Assembly (NCBI GenBank): GCA_964545715.1 | Contig: CAZJHX010000107.1 | Span: 1 to 36,426 of the forward strand | DNA: 36,426 nt | Origin: CAZJHX01 sp964545715 | GTDB lineage: Bacteria > Myxococcota_A > UBA9042 > GCA-2863065 | Reading direction: 5' to 3' | In this document: piece after piece, positions 33,166-36,426 of the stretch | How the letters are laid out: the number at the start of each line of letters is the position of its first letter | How positions within the stretch are numbered: position 1 is the stretch's first letter | Notes under the pieces: model-generated | Databases searched by the model: none | Told to the model about the DNA's origin: nothing | Seen by the model: the letters and a program-made list of their open reading frames with translations, nothing else | Translations under genes and position numbers: made by a program

Positions 33166-34170
33166 TCAGGGGGCCGTCTGCAGGGGCGGGGATTTGGGCT
33201 TTCCCAGACGCTTCAAGCGTCCGCGGGCATGGCCGCATCGCGCCGACTCTTCCGTGCACAGCTCGACGTATTTTCCGAGCATGTCCTTGGCGTCGTCGGT
33301 GCGTCCCTGCTCCTCAAGAAAGACCGCGTAGTTGTACATGACGTCCAGGTTATTGGCAGAGGCCGCCAACGCGCGCTTGTAGTGCGCTTCGGCGCCTTTG
33401 TGGTCCCCCTTGTAGTCCCGAACGAGCCCCGCCGCAAGCAGCGCCTGCGCGTTCTTTGGGCCCAGCGTCACGGCCTTGTCCGCGTGCTTCAGCGCGATGT
33501 CGAAGCGGCCCAGCTGGCGCAACACCGTCGCCAGCCCCACCTCGATCTGCAGGGCGTACTTCTCGGTGGCCGCCTTGTCGGCCGCCAGTGACTTGAATGT
33601 CGCCAGCGCCTCCGCCGTCTGGTTCGCGCGCGCCATGGCTGTCGCGGCCGCCACCCGCAGCTCCGGGTTGTTGGGCGCACGCATGATCGCCTCGTCGTAC
33701 GCGTCCACCGCCGCCCCGTGCGCGCCGCGGAAGGCCAGCGCCGCGGCCAGGTTTACCAGCGGTCCCGGGTCCCGCTTGAGCAGCTTGGCAGCGCGCGAGA
33801 ACGATGCCGAGGCCTTCTGGTACTCACGCAGCTGCATGCGGACCAATCCCAGATTGTTGTGGGCCGCGCCGTGGCCCGCGCTCATCGAGACGCACTCCAC
33901 CAGCGCCGTCTGCGCGCCCTCCCAGTCCCCGGTGCGGCTCAACAGCGTCCCCAGCGTGTAGAACCCGCGCGGGTCCTGAGGGTGCGTCTGGGTATGACGC
34001 TCCGCCGCCGCGATGGCGCCGGCGATGTCACCGGACTCCATCAACGTCCGCGAGGCAGGCAGCCCGTGACCTGCGGAGGTCAGCCCAATTGTCCTGGCAT
34101 TGGATGCCGACCCGGTCGTCCCGCACCCTGCGAGACCGCAGGCGACCAACAAAACCCAAAAAGCTCGCAT
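33166..34170 (-). CDS. TPR-repeat lipoprotein
   Basis: 334 residues. The signal peptide MRAFWVLLVACGLAGC has a perfect lipobox with Cys16 as anchor. From about residue 40 the protein is made of six to seven tetratricopeptide repeats (PRGFYTLGTLLSRTGDWEGA, AAHNNLGLVRMQLREYQKA, PGPLVNLAAALAFRGAHGAA and so on). Such lipoproteins serve as scaffolds, for example in pilus assembly (PilF/PilW type) or polysaccharide export; which one applies here cannot be told. It begins 12 bases after the large thrombospondin-repeat gene and ends 7 bases before glyA. Confidence 0.9.
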   Translation of the reverse strand: MRAFWVLLVACGLAGCGTTGSASNARTIGLTSAGHGLPASRTLMESGDIAGAIAAAERHTQTHPQDPRGFYTLGTLLSRTGDWEGAQTALVECVSMSAGHGAAHNNLGLVRMQLREYQKASASFSRAAKLLKRDPGPLVNLAAALAFRGAHGAAVDAYDEAIMRAPNNPELRVAAATAMARANQTAEALATFKSLAADKAATEKYALQIEVGLATVLRQLGRFDIALKHADKAVTLGPKNAQALLAAGLVRDYKGDHKGAEAHYKRALAASANNLDVMYNYAVFLEEQGRTDDAKDMLGKYVELCTEESARCGHARGRLKRLGKPKSPPLQTAP

Positions 34171-34182
34171 GTAGGAGGGCTC

Positions 34183-36426
34183 CTAGTTTGGTGTCTCCAG
34201 GTTCCGCCACAAGATGGCGGCGTCCTCGTCGAAGTAGACGGCGTGCGCCGTGCCCCCGGGGCCGACGTGAGCCCATTTCAGGGTCTGAGAGGTGTCCATG
34301 GTCCAGCAGGCCTCCGACGGTGGCAGCTCGCACCACGTCCAATTATCCTCAAAGCTGGCTTTCTTCAGCCGCGCACCCCACAGGTGCGCGGCCGCGGACG
34401 GGTGGTATTCCACCGGCGCCACGACCGTGTACCCAGCCTTCCAGTCGACGAGCTTCCCGCCGTCGAGATAGGCGAAGCTGGACCCCGACTGCGTGTCGTA
34501 GATGAACCACAGGCGGCCGGTGTCCGAGTCGTCGAACGTGTACAGCGGCGGGCCCTTCAGCCCTTTGACCACGACCTCCAGCCCGCTCTTGGGCAGGCGG
34601 CTGAGCTCGAACGAGCCGTCGGCCACCGGGTACGACACAAACGGCACACCTGCGGACTCGCCCAGGATCGTGTGCTTGCTGGTCGCCTCTGCGACCTGCG
34701 TCGGGAACTCACCCTTGAGCTGGTACAGCCCCTTGCTCTTGCCGTCGATGCTCAGCAGGCTGGCGCCGGCGGTGGTGGTCAGCTCGGCCTGGCCGGACGT
34801 CACGAACTGCTGCTGCGTGTCCAGGTTCGTCGTGCCGCCGCCGCTGACCGCAGCTGCGCTGAAGATGAGGACCTGCTGGCCGTCGCCGAAGTTTCCGAAC
34901 AGCTCCGTCCACAGCACCTTTTCGGGGGTCAGCCACACGTTCTTTATCTGCGTGGTGACCGTGCTGTTGCCCAGTCCGGCTTCGGCCGCGGTCCCCTTGT
35001 CCAGCAGCAGCGCCACCACCTTGCCGCTGCCGGTCTTCTTCTTGCGGTAGACCGCAGCGAGCTGGCCGGTGGGGGAGACTGCGACCTTCAATCCGAAGGC
35101 GGCTGTCGCGTCCTCCAATACAACAAGCTGCTCGCCGATCCAGCCGAAGCCGGTGCAGCCGTCCAAGCCGCATTTCCAAACCGCGTATAGCTCGGCCCCA
35201 GCCAGGTGGACTTCGGCGCCCACCGCCGGGAGGCCCACGGGCTTCGAGGGGATGCCCCCGGCCGGGTTCCAGCGGGTCACGAAGGTGGTGTCGTCATCCC
35301 AGCTGAGGACCCACTCGCCATCTGCGGTGGTCTGAAAGACCGTCTCGGTGCAGGAGGGGGCGCCGCTGAAGCTGGCGCTCAAGTCGAACGAGCCACCGTT
35401 GTAGCGCTTCAGCTCGATCGCCGACGATACGAACTTCTTCTCGCAGAACCAGGGCAGCCCGGTTGCCACGTCCGCGCCCACATACAGCACCTCGTCCATC
35501 CCGGTCAGCACCGACTCCCCGCCGCCACCGGGTGAGAAGGCGTACATCCCGTACTTCTGCGATGCGTTGACCCACGGCACGTAGACCGTCTCGTCGCTGC
35601 CGTAGACCGCGCCGGCGCCCCCCGCGTCGATAAACCCGGCGGCCACCGGGATGTACGGGACCGGCGCGGACTTATCGACCAGCAGCGCGTGCAGCTTGTC
35701 CTGGCCTCCCTGCTCGCTTTGTACAAGCACGGAGCCGTCGGCTGCGTTCAGCAGGGTCGGTACGGATGCCAGCACCGCCGAGAACACGGGCGTCAGCTCG
35801 CCTTCGAACACGCGCTGCAGCGGCGCCGAGGACGCGTTCTCCTGAGCACGCACGTACGTCGCTCCGTCGCCGGAGACCACCGGCGCGGCCGTCTGCCCGG
35901 CCGGCTTGATGTTGGCCCACTCGCCGATGGTCGCCGAGACGTCATGCTCCAGGACAAACAGCCCGGGGTTGGAGCACTGGGCCGGCTCCTTGTTGCAGTT
36001 CTGGGTCTGGCGGAACTGGACGGCCACCACGCCTGCCCTGGCATCGCCCTCCACGTTTACGCCGGCGCCGTCTGAGTAGGCCGCTTTGGGGATCACGATC
36101 TCCGCGTCGCAGGCTGAGCCGATGCCGTCATCGTCGGCATCCCACTGCGTCGTGTTGGGCGTAAACGGGCAGTTGTCCGGCAGCACGCCGGGCTCGCCGT
36201 CGTCCAGAACCGTGTCGTTGTCGTCGTCGGGATCGCACGCGTCGCCCAGCTCGTCGCCGTCAAAGTTCTCCTGGCCGTCGTTATCGGCGCATTGGCAGTT
36301 GTCCTGGCTGTCCTCGATGCCGTCGAGATCGTCGTCGTCGCCCCAGGCGTCGCCCACCTTGTCGTCCAGCCAGTCGGCCTGGTCCTCATTGGCGACGAAC
36401 TGGACGGGGTCGTTGACGTCCGGCAC
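34183..36426 (-). CDS. Thrombospondin type 3 repeat surface protein (N-terminus outside window)
   Basis: 747 residues are visible; the frame is open to the window edge, so the true start lies beyond it and the GTG at the edge need not be a start. The first 110 residues hold thrombospondin type 3 calcium repeats (DDDLDGIEDSQDNC, then DGDELGDACDPDDDND and DADDDGIGSACD). About 630 residues follow that are rich in Gly, Val, Thr and aromatic residues with repeated strands and patterns such as AVYWKC-like and LSWDDDTTFVTRWN, resembling a beta-propeller or other repeated beta fold; the exact family is not recognised. Ca-binding repeats like these are common in secreted proteins of Myxococcota. The gene heads a tight unit with the TPR lipoprotein and glyA. 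Confidence 0.8.
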   Translation of the reverse strand: MPDVNDPVQFVANEDQADWLDDKVGDAWGDDDDLDGIEDSQDNCQCADNDGQENFDGDELGDACDPDDDNDTVLDDGEPGVLPDNCPFTPNTTQWDADDDGIGSACDAEIVIPKAAYSDGAGVNVEGDARAGVVAVQFRQTQNCNKEPAQCSNPGLFVLEHDVSATIGEWANIKPAGQTAAPVVSGDGATYVRAQENASSAPLQRVFEGELTPVFSAVLASVPTLLNAADGSVLVQSEQGGQDKLHALLVDKSAPVPYIPVAAGFIDAGGAGAVYGSDETVYVPWVNASQKYGMYAFSPGGGGESVLTGMDEVLYVGADVATGLPWFCEKKFVSSAIELKRYNGGSFDLSASFSGAPSCTETVFQTTADGEWVLSWDDDTTFVTRWNPAGGIPSKPVGLPAVGAEVHLAGAELYAVWKCGLDGCTGFGWIGEQLVVLEDATAAFGLKVAVSPTGQLAAVYRKKKTGSGKVVALLLDKGTAAEAGLGNSTVTTQIKNVWLTPEKVLWTELFGNFGDGQQVLIFSAAAVSGGGTTNLDTQQQFVTSGQAELTTTAGASLLSIDGKSKGLYQLKGEFPTQVAEATSKHTILGESAGVPFVSYPVADGSFELSRLPKSGLEVVVKGLKGPPLYTFDDSDTGRLWFIYDTQSGSSFAYLDGGKLVDWKAGYTVVAPVEYHPSAAAHLWGARLKKASFEDNWTWCELPPSEACWTMDTSQTLKWAHVGPGGTAHAVYFDEDAAILWRNLETPN

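Overview
GC-rich, densely packed bacterial chromosome segment. The gene content points to a deltaproteobacterial lineage, most likely Myxococcota or a relative. Reasons: two large Ser/Thr kinases, a receiver protein whose degenerate site resembles Myxococcus FrzS, several Cys-anchored lipoproteins (one with Asp-Thr-Thr repeats), a protein with thrombospondin type 3 calcium repeats, and an EF-G-like paralogue. This assignment is an inference from gene content; no rRNA, tRNA, mobile element, phage or CRISPR array is visible. Both end genes (1-189 and 34183-36426) run off the window.

Layout. 1-930 (minus): queE, then a truncated Thr/Asp-repeat lipoprotein. 1053-5625 (plus): an outer-membrane barrel-like protein, a small lipoprotein and a TPR protein with a zinc metallopeptidase domain. 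5661-7986 (plus): a cofactor operon nadC-birA-coaX with overlapping genes. 8003-9999 (minus): a receiver protein coupled to an HDOD-GGDEF protein. 10182-13499 (plus): an EF-G-like GTPase and an uncharacterised helical protein, with a perfect 9-bp inverted repeat at the second start codon. 13517-15759 (minus): a charged lipoprotein and a FrzS-like pseudo-receiver coiled-coil protein. 15928-20069 (plus): recD2 and an RNase II/R family protein, overlapping. 20066-23664 (minus): yacG, a catalytic M16 peptidase and a non-catalytic M16 partner. 23780-28454 (plus): rseP with three PDZ domains, tsaB, a YdcH/DUF465 protein, an HU/IHF protein and pyrG. 28458-31811 (minus): two membrane-anchored Ser/Thr kinases. 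31908-36426 (minus): a thrombospondin-repeat surface protein, a TPR lipoprotein and glyA, tightly spaced.

How the genes fit together. Much of the window is housekeeping: NAD, biotin and CoA metabolism, queuosine precursor, CTP, one-carbon metabolism, tRNA t6A, DNA repair and RNA decay. Around it sit envelope proteins (barrel, four lipoproteins plus a lipoprotein M16 peptidase, RseP, the periplasmic TPR-peptidase) and signalling proteins (receivers, GGDEF, kinases). Translational coupling is common, often with GTG or TTG starts overlapping the upstream stop. Some genes instead lack a Shine-Dalgarno sequence and have a -10-like element almost abutting the start codon (nadC at 5661, the gene at 12303, possibly yacG and the kinase at 30389), which suggests leaderless transcripts.

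I do not see a clear new multi-gene system such as a defence island. The most unusual items are the inverted repeat over the start at 12303, the apparent ATC start of queE, the pseudo-receiver and charged-lipoprotein pair, the three-PDZ RseP, and the kinase with a lysine-rich insert between its catalytic loop and DFG motif.
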